In this document: positions 47,447-55,826 of the stretch, piece by piece
Layout of the letters: every line of letters starts with the position of its first letter
Position numbering within the stretch: position 1 is the stretch's first letter
DNA from: Kitasatospora paranensis
Lineage (GTDB): Bacteria; Actinomycetota; Actinomycetes; Streptomycetales; Streptomycetaceae
Reading direction: 5' to 3'
NCBI RefSeq assembly: GCF_039544005.1
Contig: NZ_BAABKV010000001.1
Coordinates: 5,146,001-5,210,000 of the forward strand
Length of the DNA: 64,000 bases
Notes under the pieces: generated by a model
The model's database searches: none
What the model was told of the DNA's origin: nothing
The model's input: the letters and a program-made list of their open reading frames with translations, nothing else
Made by a program: the position numbers and the translations under genes

Positions 47447-48711
47447 GCACGGCCTCGCTCTCGGCACCGGTCAGCGACGCCTCGCGCCAGTCGTCCGGCA
47501 GCAGGTGGTCGAGCACGTCGTCGACGGTGACGGCGCCCAGCAGGTGGTCGGCCTCGTCGACGACCGGCGCGGCGACCATGTTGTACGCGGCGAGATAGCT
47601 GGTGACCAGCGGCAGGGGGTGTCCGGCGGCAGCGGGTCCAGGTCGTCGTCGACCAGCGAGCCGACCAGGGTGAAGGGGGTTCGCGCAGCAGCCGCTGGAA
47701 GTGCACGGTGCCCAGGTACTTGCCGGTCGGCGTCTCGTTCGGCGGCCGGCAGACGTAGACCTGCGCGGCCAGGGCCGGCTTGTTCTCGGCGATCCGGACC
47801 CGGGCGAGCGCCTCGGCGACCGTCGCGTCGGGCTCCAGCACGATCGGCTCGGTGGTCATCAGGCCGCCCGCGGTGTCCTCGGCGTACGAGAGCAGCCGGC
47901 GCACCGAGGCGGCGTCGTCGGGCTCCATCAGCCGCAGCAGCCGCTCGGCGTCCTCCTCGGGGAGGTCGGAGAGCAGGTCCGCGGCGTCGTCCGGGTCCAT
48001 CGCCTCCAGGACGTCGGCGGCGCGCTCCTCCTTGAGCTTGCCGATGATCTCCACCTGGTCGTCCTCGGGGAGCTCCTCCAGGACGTCCGCCAGCCGGTCG
48101 TCGTCGAGCGCGGCGGCGACCTCGGCCCGTCGCTTGGCGGACAGGTGGTGCATCACGTTGGCGAGGTCGGCGGGGCGCAGCTGCTCGAAGGTGGCCAGCA
48201 GGTTGGCGGCGCCCTGGCCCTCCTCGGTGAGCGAGAAGCCGGTGAGCTCGGACCAGTCGACGGTGAGGGTCTCGCCCCGGGCCTTGCGCAGCCGGCTCAC
48301 CCGGCCGACCTGCACGAAGACCTTGCGGATCTCCCACTCGCGGACCCGGGTCTGCACCATCGCGACGTCCAGGACGGTGACCTCCTCCTGGGTCTTCGTC
48401 CGGATGACGGTGAGGTCCAGCAGCTCGGAGAGGACGAGGGTCTCCGAGGGGCGCTGCTCGAAGCGCCGCATGTTGATGACGCCGGTGGTGAGGACCTGGC
48501 CGGACTCCAGACTGGTCACCCGGGTCATCGGGAGGAAGATCCGCCGCCGGCCGATCACCTCGACGACCAGGCCGAGCACCCGGGGCGGGCGGCCGCCGAT
48601 CCGCAGCGAGACGACGACGTCGCGGACCCGCCCGACCTGGTCGCCGTTCGGGTCGAACACCGCGAGGCCGGAGAGGTGCGAGATGAACACCCGGCTGCCT
48701 GCGCCTGCCAT
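47436..48711 (-). CDS. PRC-barrel/MgtE-N/CBS-domain protein without a transport domain (two frameshifts)
   Basis: About 425 residues after repair. An N-terminal PRC-barrel-like domain (AVFDPNGDQVGRVRDVVVSL) is followed by an MgtE N-terminal superhelix (MHHLSAKRRAEVAAALDDDR, then EELPEDDQVEII and DLPEEDAERLL) and a CBS pair (AGGLMTTEPIVL and AAPVVDEADHLLGAVTVDDV). The protein ends at HGR without the MgtE membrane channel. Frame jumps at the G runs 47675-47679 and 47615-47619 are each repaired by one G. ATG 48711 has GGGAG seven bases before it. It may sense Mg2+ or nucleotides for a partner. Confidence 0.8.
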
Positions 48712-48932
48712 CGGACCGCTCCCTCCTGACCGGGGACCGTCCGCGCGGTCGCCGCCTGTGCCGGTGCGACGGGCACGTCTGTGGCGCCCAGGCTACCTGC
48801 GGGAGCAGGGCGCAGCCCGCCGGCGGCCCGGCGTCGAGGGCCCGGCGCGGCGGGCCCGGGCAGGCCGGGGCGCGGCCGCCGGCCGGGGCCGCGGCGGGGC
48901 CGACGGGGTGACGGCGGGCCGCCGGCGGTCCG
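48712..48932 (-). other. Intergenic region, 221 bp
   Basis: This is the leader of the MgtE-N/CBS gene and downstream region of the next hypothetical gene. It is very GC-rich, with scattered short stems and no gene or clear control site. Confidence 0.3.
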
Positions 48933-49472
48933 TCAGCCGCGGCGGCGCTTCAGCAGCAGCTTGGGGAGGCCGGCCGGGATCGGCCGGCGGGTGGTGGCCG
49001 GGGTCGGCATCGGCACGGCGCTGTGGGCGTCGTCCGGCATCGTGCCGGGCCGTTCGCCGAGCGGGCCGGCCGGGGCCAGCCGCAGCACCCGGCACTCGCG
49101 GGCCCAGCGGTCCCCGACGGTGTCCGTGTCGGGGGCGTTCAGCCGCTTGCCCTTGAGCTCCTCGACGGCGCCGAGCCACGCCTCGCTGCCGGGGGCCAAC
49201 TCGGTGACGGACGCCGGCCAGCCGGTCAGCCGGCCGCCCTTGTCCTTGCTGCGGACGGTCACCGTCGCCGTCGAACCGGCCGTCAGGCCGTGCAGCGGCT
49301 GTTCGCCGCCGTCGCCGACCACCACCACCGCGCCGTCGTGCCAGGCGTGCCACAGGGCCCGGCCGTGCGGCTGCCCGGCGGCCCGCACCCAGAGCAGGCC
49401 GGACTTCTTGGCGGCCTCCTCCAGCAGGGCGCGGTCCAGGAAGTCGTCTGCGGCGGTCGTCGTACGCTCCAT
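48933..49472 (-). CDS. Hypothetical protein, possible FMN-binding split-barrel fold
   Basis: 179 residues, soluble. The pattern LLEEAAKKSGLLWVRAAGQP then ALWHAWHDGAVVVVGDGGEQ and TVTVRSKDKGGR recalls pyridoxamine-phosphate-oxidase-like split barrels, but no FMN-binding residues are certain. The basic, Pro-rich tail ends KLLLKRRRG. It is divergent from the EamA transporter gene. Function not assigned. Confidence 0.6.
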   Translation of the reverse strand: MERTTTAADDFLDRALLEEAAKKSGLLWVRAAGQPHGRALWHAWHDGAVVVVGDGGEQPLHGLTAGSTATVTVRSKDKGGRLTGWPASVTELAPGSEAWLGAVEELKGKRLNAPDTDTVGDRWARECRVLRLAPAGPLGERPGTMPDDAHSAVPMPTPATTRRPIPAGLPKLLLKRRRG

Positions 49473-49619
49473 GGCCCCAGCGTACGGCCTGGGGGCCGGG
49501 CGGCAGCAGGGTCGTCCATCCGCGCTCCGCGGTCCGTCTCACCGCCCGGGACGACAGTGCCATGACGTCCTGACAGGCCTTACCGTAGTGGCGTCCCGTT
49601 CCACGCCCCGAGGAGAACC

Positions 49620-50570
49620 GTGCCCGCCGCCCGGTCCGACGCCGCCGCCCCCGACTCCGTCGCCGTCCGGGCCACCGGGCAGGCCGCCCCCGGACACCGC
49701 GCCCTGCCCAGGCTCGACCTGCTGCTGCTCGCCGTCTCGATCGGCGGCATCTCGCTGTCCGCCCCGCTGATCAGCGCCACCGCCGCCCCGGCCCTCGCGA
49801 TCGCCTTCTGGCGCAACGCCATGTCGGTGGGCGTGCTCGGCCCGTACGCCCTGCTGCGGCACCGCGCCGAACTGCGCGGCATCGGCCGCCGGGCGCTGCT
49901 CCTCGCGGTCGCCGCCGGCGTGCTGCTGGCGGTGCACTTCGCGCTCTGGATGCCCAGTCTGCGGATGACCTCGGTGGCGTCGGCGACCGCGCTGGTCACC
50001 ACCACCCCGCTGTGGACGATCCTGCTGCTGCGCCTGATGGGCGAGCGGGCCCCGCGGCTGGTGCGGATCGGCGTCGCGGTCGCCTTCGCCGGCGTGCTGG
50101 TGCTGACCGGCGTCGACCTCTCGCTGTCGGCCCGCGCCCTGCTCGGCGACGCGCTCGCGCTCGGCGCCGGTGCCGCGGCCGCCGGGTACGTGCTGCTCGG
50201 CGCCGAGGTCCGCAGGACCGTCAGCACCACCGCGTACACGCTGGTCTGCTACACCACCACCGCCGTGGTGCTGCTCGGCGTCTGCCTGGCGGCGGGCACC
50301 CCGCTCGGCGGCTGGCCGGCCGGGGTCTGGTGGCAGATCGCCCTGCTGATGGCGACCGCCCAGCTGCTCGGGCACTCGCTGAGCAACCGGGTGGTGCGCA
50401 CCCTGGGCCCCTCGGTCACCTCGACCGCGATCCTGCTGGAGACCCCGGGTGCGGCGCTGATCGCGGCCGTCTGGCTCGGCCAGTGGCCGCCGGCGGCCGC
50501 GTACCCGGCGGTCGGCCTGATCCTGGTGGGCCTGGTGCTGGTCGCCCGCGGCGGCCGGTCCGCGTCCTGA
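49620..50570 (+). CDS. EamA/DMT-family transporter
   Basis: 316 residues from GTG 49620 with GAGGAG upstream. Ten hydrophobic segments are arranged as two five-helix repeats, each resembling EamA (ISLSAPLISATAAPALAIAF and the second half from GDALALGAGAAAAGYVLLGA). It is a metabolite or drug exporter of the inner membrane; the substrate cannot be predicted. Convergent with corA. Confidence 0.88.
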   Translation: MPAARSDAAAPDSVAVRATGQAAPGHRALPRLDLLLLAVSIGGISLSAPLISATAAPALAIAFWRNAMSVGVLGPYALLRHRAELRGIGRRALLLAVAAGVLLAVHFALWMPSLRMTSVASATALVTTTPLWTILLLRLMGERAPRLVRIGVAVAFAGVLVLTGVDLSLSARALLGDALALGAGAAAAGYVLLGAEVRRTVSTTAYTLVCYTTTAVVLLGVCLAAGTPLGGWPAGVWWQIALLMATAQLLGHSLSNRVVRTLGPSVTSTAILLETPGAALIAAVWLGQWPPAAAYPAVGLILVGLVLVARGGRSAS

Positions 50571-50594
50571 CCGGCCGGCCCGCCCGGCGGTCCG

Positions 50595-51707
50595 TCAGAG
50601 CCAGCCGTTGCGGCGGAAGCCCTTGTACATCCCGATGCAGATCACCACGATGCCGCCGAGCACCAGCGGGTAGCCGTACTTGTGGTGCAGCTCCGGCATG
50701 TAGTCGAAGTTCATGCCGTAGATGCCGGTGATCATGGTGGGCACCGCGAAGATGGCCGCCCAGGCCGTGATCTTGCGCATGTCCTCGTTCTGCGCGACGG
50801 AGACCTGCGCCAGATTGGCCTGGAGCAGCGAGTTGAGCAGCTCGTCGAAGCCGTGCACCTGCTCGGTGACCCGGGCCAGGTGGTCGGCGACGTCCCGGAA
50901 GTACTTCTGGATGTCCGGGTCGATCAGCCGCTGGATCGGCTCCGAGAGCAGCTGCATCGGGCGCAGCAGCGGCGCCACGGCCCGCTTGAACTCCAGGACC
51001 TCGCGCTTGAGCTGGTAGACCCGGCCGACGTCGGCGCCGCGGCCGGACTTGTCGGCGAAGACCGCGAACTCGATCTCGTCGACGTCGGTCTGCAACCGGT
51101 CGGCGACCAGCAGGTAGTTGTCGACCACGTGGTCGGCGATCGCGTGCAGCACCGCCGACGGGCCCTTGCCGAGCAGCCCCGAACCGTCCGCGTCCGACTC
51201 CAACCGCAGCCGCAGCTCCTTCAGCGAGCTGTGCCCGCCGTGCCGCACCGTGATCACGAAGTCCCGGCCGACGAACACCATCAGCTCGCCCGTCTCGACG
51301 ACCTCGCTGGTCGGCGTGAGCTGGTCGTGCTCCACGTAGCGGATCGTCTTGAACACCGCGAACAGCACGTCGTCGTAGCGCTCGACCTTGGGCCGCTGGT
51401 GCGCGTGCACGGCGTCCTCGACGGCCAGCGGGTGCAGGCCGAAGCGCTGCGCGATGCCCTCGAACTCCGCCTCGGTGGGCTCGTGCAGGCCGATCCAGCT
51501 GAACGAGCCCGGGTCCTGGTCGCGGCAGAGCTTGACCCGCTGCGCGGCCTCGCGCGGGCTGCAGCTCTCGCCGACCCGCTTGCCGTCCTGGTAGACGGCG
51601 CAGTCGACCACGGCCGAAGGGGCGTGGCCGGGGCGCAGGGTGTCGAACGGGGTCTCGCGCCGGCGGTGCGGTCGGACGGCGGCGCGCAGGTTGTTGATCA
51701 TCGACAT
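50595..51707 (-). CDS. corA: CorA-type magnesium/cobalt transporter
   Basis: A 370-residue pentameric Mg2+ channel. A long cytoplasmic funnel domain (HPLAVEDAVHAHQRPKVERY) ends in two C-terminal membrane helices joined by the signature YGMNFDYMPEL. ATG 51707 follows GAGGAG by six bases; an upstream in-frame extension to 51977 is Pro/Ala-rich and unlike the family. The leader is long and contains a candidate short ORF. Confidence 0.94.
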   Translation of the reverse strand: MSMINNLRAAVRPHRRRETPFDTLRPGHAPSAVVDCAVYQDGKRVGESCSPREAAQRVKLCRDQDPGSFSWIGLHEPTEAEFEGIAQRFGLHPLAVEDAVHAHQRPKVERYDDVLFAVFKTIRYVEHDQLTPTSEVVETGELMVFVGRDFVITVRHGGHSSLKELRLRLESDADGSGLLGKGPSAVLHAIADHVVDNYLLVADRLQTDVDEIEFAVFADKSGRGADVGRVYQLKREVLEFKRAVAPLLRPMQLLSEPIQRLIDPDIQKYFRDVADHLARVTEQVHGFDELLNSLLQANLAQVSVAQNEDMRKITAWAAIFAVPTMITGIYGMNFDYMPELHHKYGYPLVLGGIVVICIGMYKGFRRNGWL

Positions 51708-52107
51708 GGCAGGCTCCTCGGGCAGGAGCCGCCGCACGGCAGGCGGTGGCGGCCGTGGTGCGACGGCGGGGAACACCGGTGGACGTGCCGGGAGTGCGGA
51801 TACCCGCGAAATCCGCCGGGAATCGGCAGGAGTTCGGTTTGGGCGCCTCGGCTCCCGGGAAGGTGCTCTCCCGGCCGGGTGTGACGCCGCCTCGACTACC
51901 TCGTCAGGAGGAGATGCGGCAGAGGACAGGCCGGGCAGAGCTGCCGGTACTGCATGGTCGGCTGGTATCCACCGCAACCACCTCCTTCATGCCGCGGCCC
52001 CGGGGTTCAGCATCCCCAGTGGCCAGCCGCCCACACTAACAGTTCCGGCCACCGCACTGCCGGGGTGTGCGCGGATCGGACAGCTTCCGGGCGCTAAGGT
52101 CGCCTGC
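51708..52107 (-). promoter_or_regulatory. Long corA leader / divergent promoter region
   Basis: 400 bp between corA (minus) and the gene at 52108 (plus). On the corA side it has a short ORF with a perfect ribosome site (51904-51972), then a CCGGGA/TCCCGG hairpin (51855-51860 with 51869-51874). I looked for an M-box Mg2+ riboswitch and did not find its conserved GUUAGGUGAGGCUCC-like core. Confidence 0.4.
51904..51972 (-). CDS. Candidate 22-residue leader peptide upstream of corA
   Basis: GTG 51972 is preceded, with 7-base spacing, by AAGGAGGT (51987-51980), a full match to the 16S rRNA anti-Shine-Dalgarno. The product is MDTSRPCSTGSSARPVLCRI plus two Ser, with two Cys and two Pro. An in-frame ATG at 51990 would add six residues. 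It is out of frame with corA and ends 197 bases before it. It may be a regulatory leader peptide; no homologue is known to me. Confidence 0.4.
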   Translation of the reverse strand: MDTSRPCSTGSSARPVLCRISS

Positions 52108-52754
52108 ATGGCGCACGACTTCCCGCTCTTCGGCGACTTCTCCGACTCCTCCGGCGGTCCGGACGACCTCTCCCGCACCGCCGTGCTCGCCGCCGTGGAG
52201 GCGCGCCTGCTCACCACCTTCGGCGAGAGCAGCGGCCGGGCCCAGGTCACCTTCCTCGGCACCGAGCGGATCGAGGTGCTGCGCTTCGGCCCGGACGTCG
52301 ACGGCCTCGTCCGCTACGCCACCCTGGGCATGGCCGCGAGCCCGATGGCCGACCCCACGTCAGCGGTCGCCGACCCCGTCCGCGGACCCCGCGCCGAGTT
52401 GGTGCTCAGCGTCCGCGGGGGCGCGACGACGTCCTGCGCGCGCTCGCCACTTTCGCCGCGACGCCGCAGGTCGAGGGCCTGATCGTGGCCCCCGGCGGCT
52501 CGCTGGACCTCGGCTCGCCGCTCTGGGAGGGCGCACCCTTCACCTCCGTCCTGGTGGCCGAGCCGGGCGGCCTCGTCGCGGACGTGGAGCTGGCCGATCC
52601 GGCCGAACCCGTCCGCTTCCTGCCGCTGCTCCCGATGACCCCGAACGAGGCCGCCTACAAGCGCGTCCAGGGCGCGGCGGCGCTGGAGGAGCGCTGGCTG
52701 CGGCACGGCACCGACCTGCGCGACGGCGGCCGCCGGGCCGTTCCGCTGGACTGA
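52108..52754 (+). CDS. Suppressor-of-fused (SUFU)-domain-like protein (frameshifted)
   Basis: About 215 residues after repair. The frame breaks in the five G at 52417-52421; one added G joins LSVRGGRDDVLRALATFAAT. The C-terminal part, FLPLLPMTPNEAAYKRVQGA followed by LEERW, and the preceding FTSVLVAEPGG fit bacterial SUFU-like proteins, some of which act as immunity factors; no toxin gene is nearby. Soluble, no signal peptide. The family call is tentative. Confidence 0.6.
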
Positions 52755-52785
52755 CCCGCCGTCGACCGGCGGCACGCCCGTCGCC

Positions 52786-53400
52786 TCAGCGGTAGGACGC
52801 GATGAACGCGAACACCCCGTTGGCGACCAGCTGGACGGCGATCGCGGACAGCAGCAGGCCGGACAGGCGTGTGATCAACACCACACCGCCGTCCTTGATG
52901 ATCCGGATGACCGTCAGCGAGTAGCGCATCGTCAGCCAGAGGACCACGTGCATCGCCACGATGGCCGTCCAGACCGCCGCGTACTGGGCGACGCGGTCGG
53001 CCTTCTGCACCGCCAGGATCACCGCGACGATGGCGCCCGGACCTGCCAGCAGCGGGGTGCCCAACGGCACCAGTGCCACGTTGACGTCCTTGGTCTGGGT
53101 CGGCTCCTCGATCTTGCCGGTCAGCAGGTCCAGCGCGATCAGCAGCAGCAGGATGCCGCCGGAGACCTGGAGCGCCGGGATCGACACGTGCAGGTAGTCC
53201 AGGATCTGCTGGCCGAACAGCCCGAAACAGGTGATCACCCCGAGCGCGACCGCCGCCGCCTGCCAGGCCATCCGCCGCTGGACCCGGGCGGCCCGGCCGG
53301 AGGTGAGTGCCAGAAAGATCGGGATCGTGCCGGGCGGATCCATGATGACGAAGAGCGTCACGAACAGCGACCCGAACACCCGGCCGTCGAAGACGCTCAC
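52786..53400 (-). CDS. marC: MarC family integral membrane protein
   Basis: 204 residues from GTG 53400 with six membrane helices. The family-typical N-terminus FVTLFVIMDPPGTIPIFLAL and the central PLGTPLLAGPGAI repeat are present. Despite its name, a role in antibiotic resistance has been withdrawn for E. coli MarC; function is unknown. The PHP gene lies upstream with a 90-base gap and may be co-transcribed. Confidence 0.9.
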   Translation of the reverse strand: MSVFDGRVFGSLFVTLFVIMDPPGTIPIFLALTSGRAARVQRRMAWQAAAVALGVITCFGLFGQQILDYLHVSIPALQVSGGILLLLIALDLLTGKIEEPTQTKDVNVALVPLGTPLLAGPGAIVAVILAVQKADRVAQYAAVWTAIVAMHVVLWLTMRYSLTVIRIIKDGGVVLITRLSGLLLSAIAVQLVANGVFAFIASYR

Positions 53401-53490
53401 CGCGCGAGCCCCGCGCGCACTGCGTGGTCCATGGCATGGATTGTCCGTTTCCGGGCGGCCATGGGCGGCGGCGGCGCGCCGCCGGCGGGT

Positions 53491-54339
53491 TCAGCCGCGG
53501 ATCGGCTCCGCGCCGCGGGCCTGCGCCAGCAGTTCCTCGTAGACCGCCGGATCGGTGGTGTGCTCGCCCAGCCGGACGGTCTTGCGGTGCCCGTGGTAGT
53601 CGCTGGAGCCGGTGGCGAACAGGCCCAACTCCTCGGCCAGGCCGCGCAGGTGCTCCCGGGTGGGCTCGTCGTGGTCGATGTGGTCGACCTCCAGGCCGCC
53701 CAGCCCGGCCGCCGCCAGCGCGGCGATCACCTCGTCGGAGACCGTCCGGCCTCGCTTGACCGCGCCCGGGTGCGCGAACACCGGCACGCCGCCCGCGGCC
53801 CGGACGAGCCGGACGGCGACCTCCGGGTCGGTCTCGTGCTTGCGGACGTCCGCCCGGCCCCCGTTGGCCAGCCAGTCCGCGGTGAACGCGTCCGAGACGG
53901 TCGCCACCACGCCCGCCTCGACCAGCGCGCTGGCGATGTGCGGGCGGCCGACGGAGCCCGCGCCCGCGATCCGCTCCACCTGCTCCCAGTCGATCGGCGC
54001 GCCCAGTTCCCGGCAGCGCTCGACGATCGCCCGCCCGCGCCGGAACCGGTCGTTCCGGACGAGGTCGCGTTCGGCCGCGAAGGCCGGCTCGGCGAGGTCG
54101 AAGAGGTAGGCCAGCAGGTGCATGCTGACGCCGTCGACGTGGCACGAGAGTTCGGCTCCGGGCACCAGGGTCAGGCCGGTGCCGCGGACGGCCTCGGCGG
54201 CCTCGGCGTGCCCGGCGACGGTGTCGTGGTCGGTCAGCGCGACGACGTCCAGCCCGGCCGCCACCGCGGCCGCGACCAGCTCGGCCGGGCTGTCGGTGCC
54301 GTCGGAGGCGTTGCTGTGGGCGTGCAGGTCGATGCGCAC
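53491..54339 (-). CDS. PHP-domain phosphoesterase, TrpH/YciV (RNase AM)-like
   Basis: 282 residues. Metal-binding motifs of the PHP family are intact: MRIDLHAHSNASDG, LTDHDTV, PGAELSC, FAHPGAVKRGR and GSSDYHGHRK. Relatives dephosphorylate 3',5'-nucleoside bisphosphates and trim RNA 5' ends. The length is typical of the short TrpH class. Cytosolic. Upstream of marC on the same strand. Confidence 0.88.
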   Translation of the reverse strand: MRIDLHAHSNASDGTDSPAELVAAAVAAGLDVVALTDHDTVAGHAEAAEAVRGTGLTLVPGAELSCHVDGVSMHLLAYLFDLAEPAFAAERDLVRNDRFRRGRAIVERCRELGAPIDWEQVERIAGAGSVGRPHIASALVEAGVVATVSDAFTADWLANGGRADVRKHETDPEVAVRLVRAAGGVPVFAHPGAVKRGRTVSDEVIAALAAAGLGGLEVDHIDHDEPTREHLRGLAEELGLFATGSSDYHGHRKTVRLGEHTTDPAVYEELLAQARGAEPIRG

Positions 54340-54427
54340 GGCGGGGCTCCAGGACGAGGAGGAAGGCGGCCCCGCCCAGCTTAGTCAGCGTGCCCGGGCG
54401 GCCGTCGGCCCGCCGGTGCGGCGGCCG

Positions 54428-55066
54428 TCAGCCCAGCAGGCGCGGCGAGAGGGCGCCGCACGGCAGCAGCCCCAGCTCCGCACCGGCCTCCCGCAGGTCG
54501 GTCAGCACCAACTCGTCGTGCATCAGCAGTGCCGACTGCTCGGGCCACGCGATCGCCCACAGCCACAGCCCGCGCGCCTCGCCGACGTACACCGCGCGGT
54601 CGGCCGGGGCCTCGGGCACGTGGAACATCGGGGTGGGCCGGCCGGCCGCCATCAGTTTGGCGTCGGCGGCCTTGTAGAGCGAGACGGAGTCGCCGGGGTC
54701 GGGCCCGTCCAGGCCGGCGTAGCGGGCGCCGACCCCGACGCCGAGCTCCTCGGCGACCAGGACCAGCTCGCCGAACCCGCCCAGCGGGGCCGGGCCGGAG
54801 CAGGCGACGGCCGTCGCGCGGGCGCCCGACAGGTCGTCACCCACGTGCGAGATCCCGGTGAACAGCCAGCCGACCGGCAGCGGCCAGGGCAGCCAGACCG
54901 GCACCTGGGAGCGGGCCACCGCCACGTTCAGGGCCTCGACGCTGGGGGGCAGCACCGGCTGCATCGGGTGCACCGCCCCGTGCTGGTCGCACTGCCAGGT
55001 GTCGGAGAACAGGCCCGGGGCGCGGACCCGGCCGGCGCACCTCGGGCAGCTTGGCTCGCCCCTCAT
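54428..55066 (-). CDS. DUF6758-type protein with N-terminal zinc ribbon
   Basis: 212 residues from ATG 55066. The start MRGEPSCPRCAGRVRAPG, with a following CDQH, suggests a small zinc ribbon. The remainder is Gly/Ala-rich (VPVWLPWPLPVGWLFTG, ATAVACSGPAPLGG). It is conserved among streptomycetes as I recall; function is unknown. The purine-rich GGAGGGAGGAG upstream supports translation, though spacing to the ATG is 11 bases. Confidence 0.75.
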   Translation of the reverse strand: MRGEPSCPRCAGRVRAPGLFSDTWQCDQHGAVHPMQPVLPPSVEALNVAVARSQVPVWLPWPLPVGWLFTGISHVGDDLSGARATAVACSGPAPLGGFGELVLVAEELGVGVGARYAGLDGPDPGDSVSLYKAADAKLMAAGRPTPMFHVPEAPADRAVYVGEARGLWLWAIAWPEQSALLMHDELVLTDLREAGAELGLLPCGALSPRLLG

Positions 55067-55220
55067 AGCCGACAACGCTCCTCCCTCCGGACCGCCGCGT
55101 CAAGGACGATCACCCGTACGGGGTGCGCCGCGCCGAGGCGCCGCCGTCCCGTTGGGGAATGTCCCGTCCCGGGCGTCGGCAAACGTCACGCTGGTCGCAC
55201 CGGGTGCGTCCGGACAGCCG

Positions 55221-55256
55221 GACGCCCCGTCACCCTCCACGGGGTGACGGGGCGTC
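55221..55256 (-). terminator. Terminator after the 47-residue peptide gene
   Basis: A perfect 15-bp stem (55221-55235 with 55242-55256) with a 6-base loop, 38 bases past the peptide gene stop. Confidence 0.8.
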
Positions 55257-55293
55257 AGCGGTCGGGCCCGGCGGCTGCCGGCCCGGCCTTCGC

Positions 55294-55437
55294 TCACACG
55301 TTCTTGCACGGTCGGATGTACAGGCGCTCGCCGGTGAGGGCGGCATCCTTCACGTACTCGCGGACGGTGTCCGCGTCGACGATCAGTCGGTCGGTGGCGG
55401 CGCCGGAGGCGTCGTCCAGACGGAGGATCTCGAACAT
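55294..55437 (-). CDS. 47-residue conserved-looking small protein
   Basis: ATG 55437 is preceded by GGGAGAGG. The product begins MFEILRLDDASGAATDRLIV and continues with a helix (DADTVREYVKDAALTGERL) and the end YIRPCKNV, a compact beta-alpha-beta pattern. A second in-frame start at ATG 55554, with GAGGGGG, would add 39 low-complexity residues (RQHHQQQGSAG). It has its own terminator and a SigR-like promoter, so it is expressed as a separate unit. Function unknown. Confidence 0.65.
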   Translation of the reverse strand: MFEILRLDDASGAATDRLIVDADTVREYVKDAALTGERLYIRPCKNV

Positions 55438-55826
55438 GGGCCTCTCCCTTCCTGGCCTGGTCGGCCGAGGCTGTGGCAGGCCGTCGACCGCGGGCGTGCC
55501 GGCCGACCCCTGCTGCTGGTGGTGCTGTCGTCCGGCGGCTGCTGCTACCCGCATCGTCCCCCTCGCGCATCGGACGGCCTGTGCTGCCGAGGCGACACTG
55601 CCTCATGGAGCCACTCTGCCGCCGTGCTGCTTCCGGGCGATTGCCCGTCCGTAAAGTCCCGGTTTCGGCGTATCTCGCCAGGGGTTCAACGGGACTCGCA
55701 GCGCAACGATTCCCGGACAGAATCAAATATTACCCGAGCTAACGATTTTTGTCCCGCCTTTTGCCGCGGTGCGGGCGGGACACGAGGGCCGGGCGGGGCC
55801 GCGGCGGGCCGCGGTGCGGGCGCGGG
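55438..55826 (-). other. Leader region of the small protein, 389 bp
   Basis: It contains about 240 bases of untranslated leader, the SigR-like promoter (55688-55713) and a locally AT-rich segment (55711-55760). The segment toward 55826 is downstream of the alpha/beta hydrolase gene. No further gene is supported. Confidence 0.4.
55688..55713 (-). promoter_or_regulatory. SigR-like promoter
   Basis: On the minus strand GGAAT (55713-55709), exactly 18 bases, then GTT (55690-55688) matches the GGAAT-N18-GTT form of SigR (oxidative, thiol-stress) promoters in Streptomyces. Transcription would begin near 55680 toward the small protein. Confidence 0.45.

Noticed and set aside
51746..52039. 97-codon plus-strand ORF in the corA upstream region
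   Set aside because: No ribosome site, low-complexity composition, and it opposes the corA leader.
51708..52107. M-box magnesium riboswitch before corA
   Set aside because: The conserved core segments of the M-box are not present in either strand of the leader.
55100..55726. 208-codon minus-strand frame overlapping the 47-residue gene
   Set aside because: Arg-rich low-complexity product with no ribosome site, running through the terminator at 55221.
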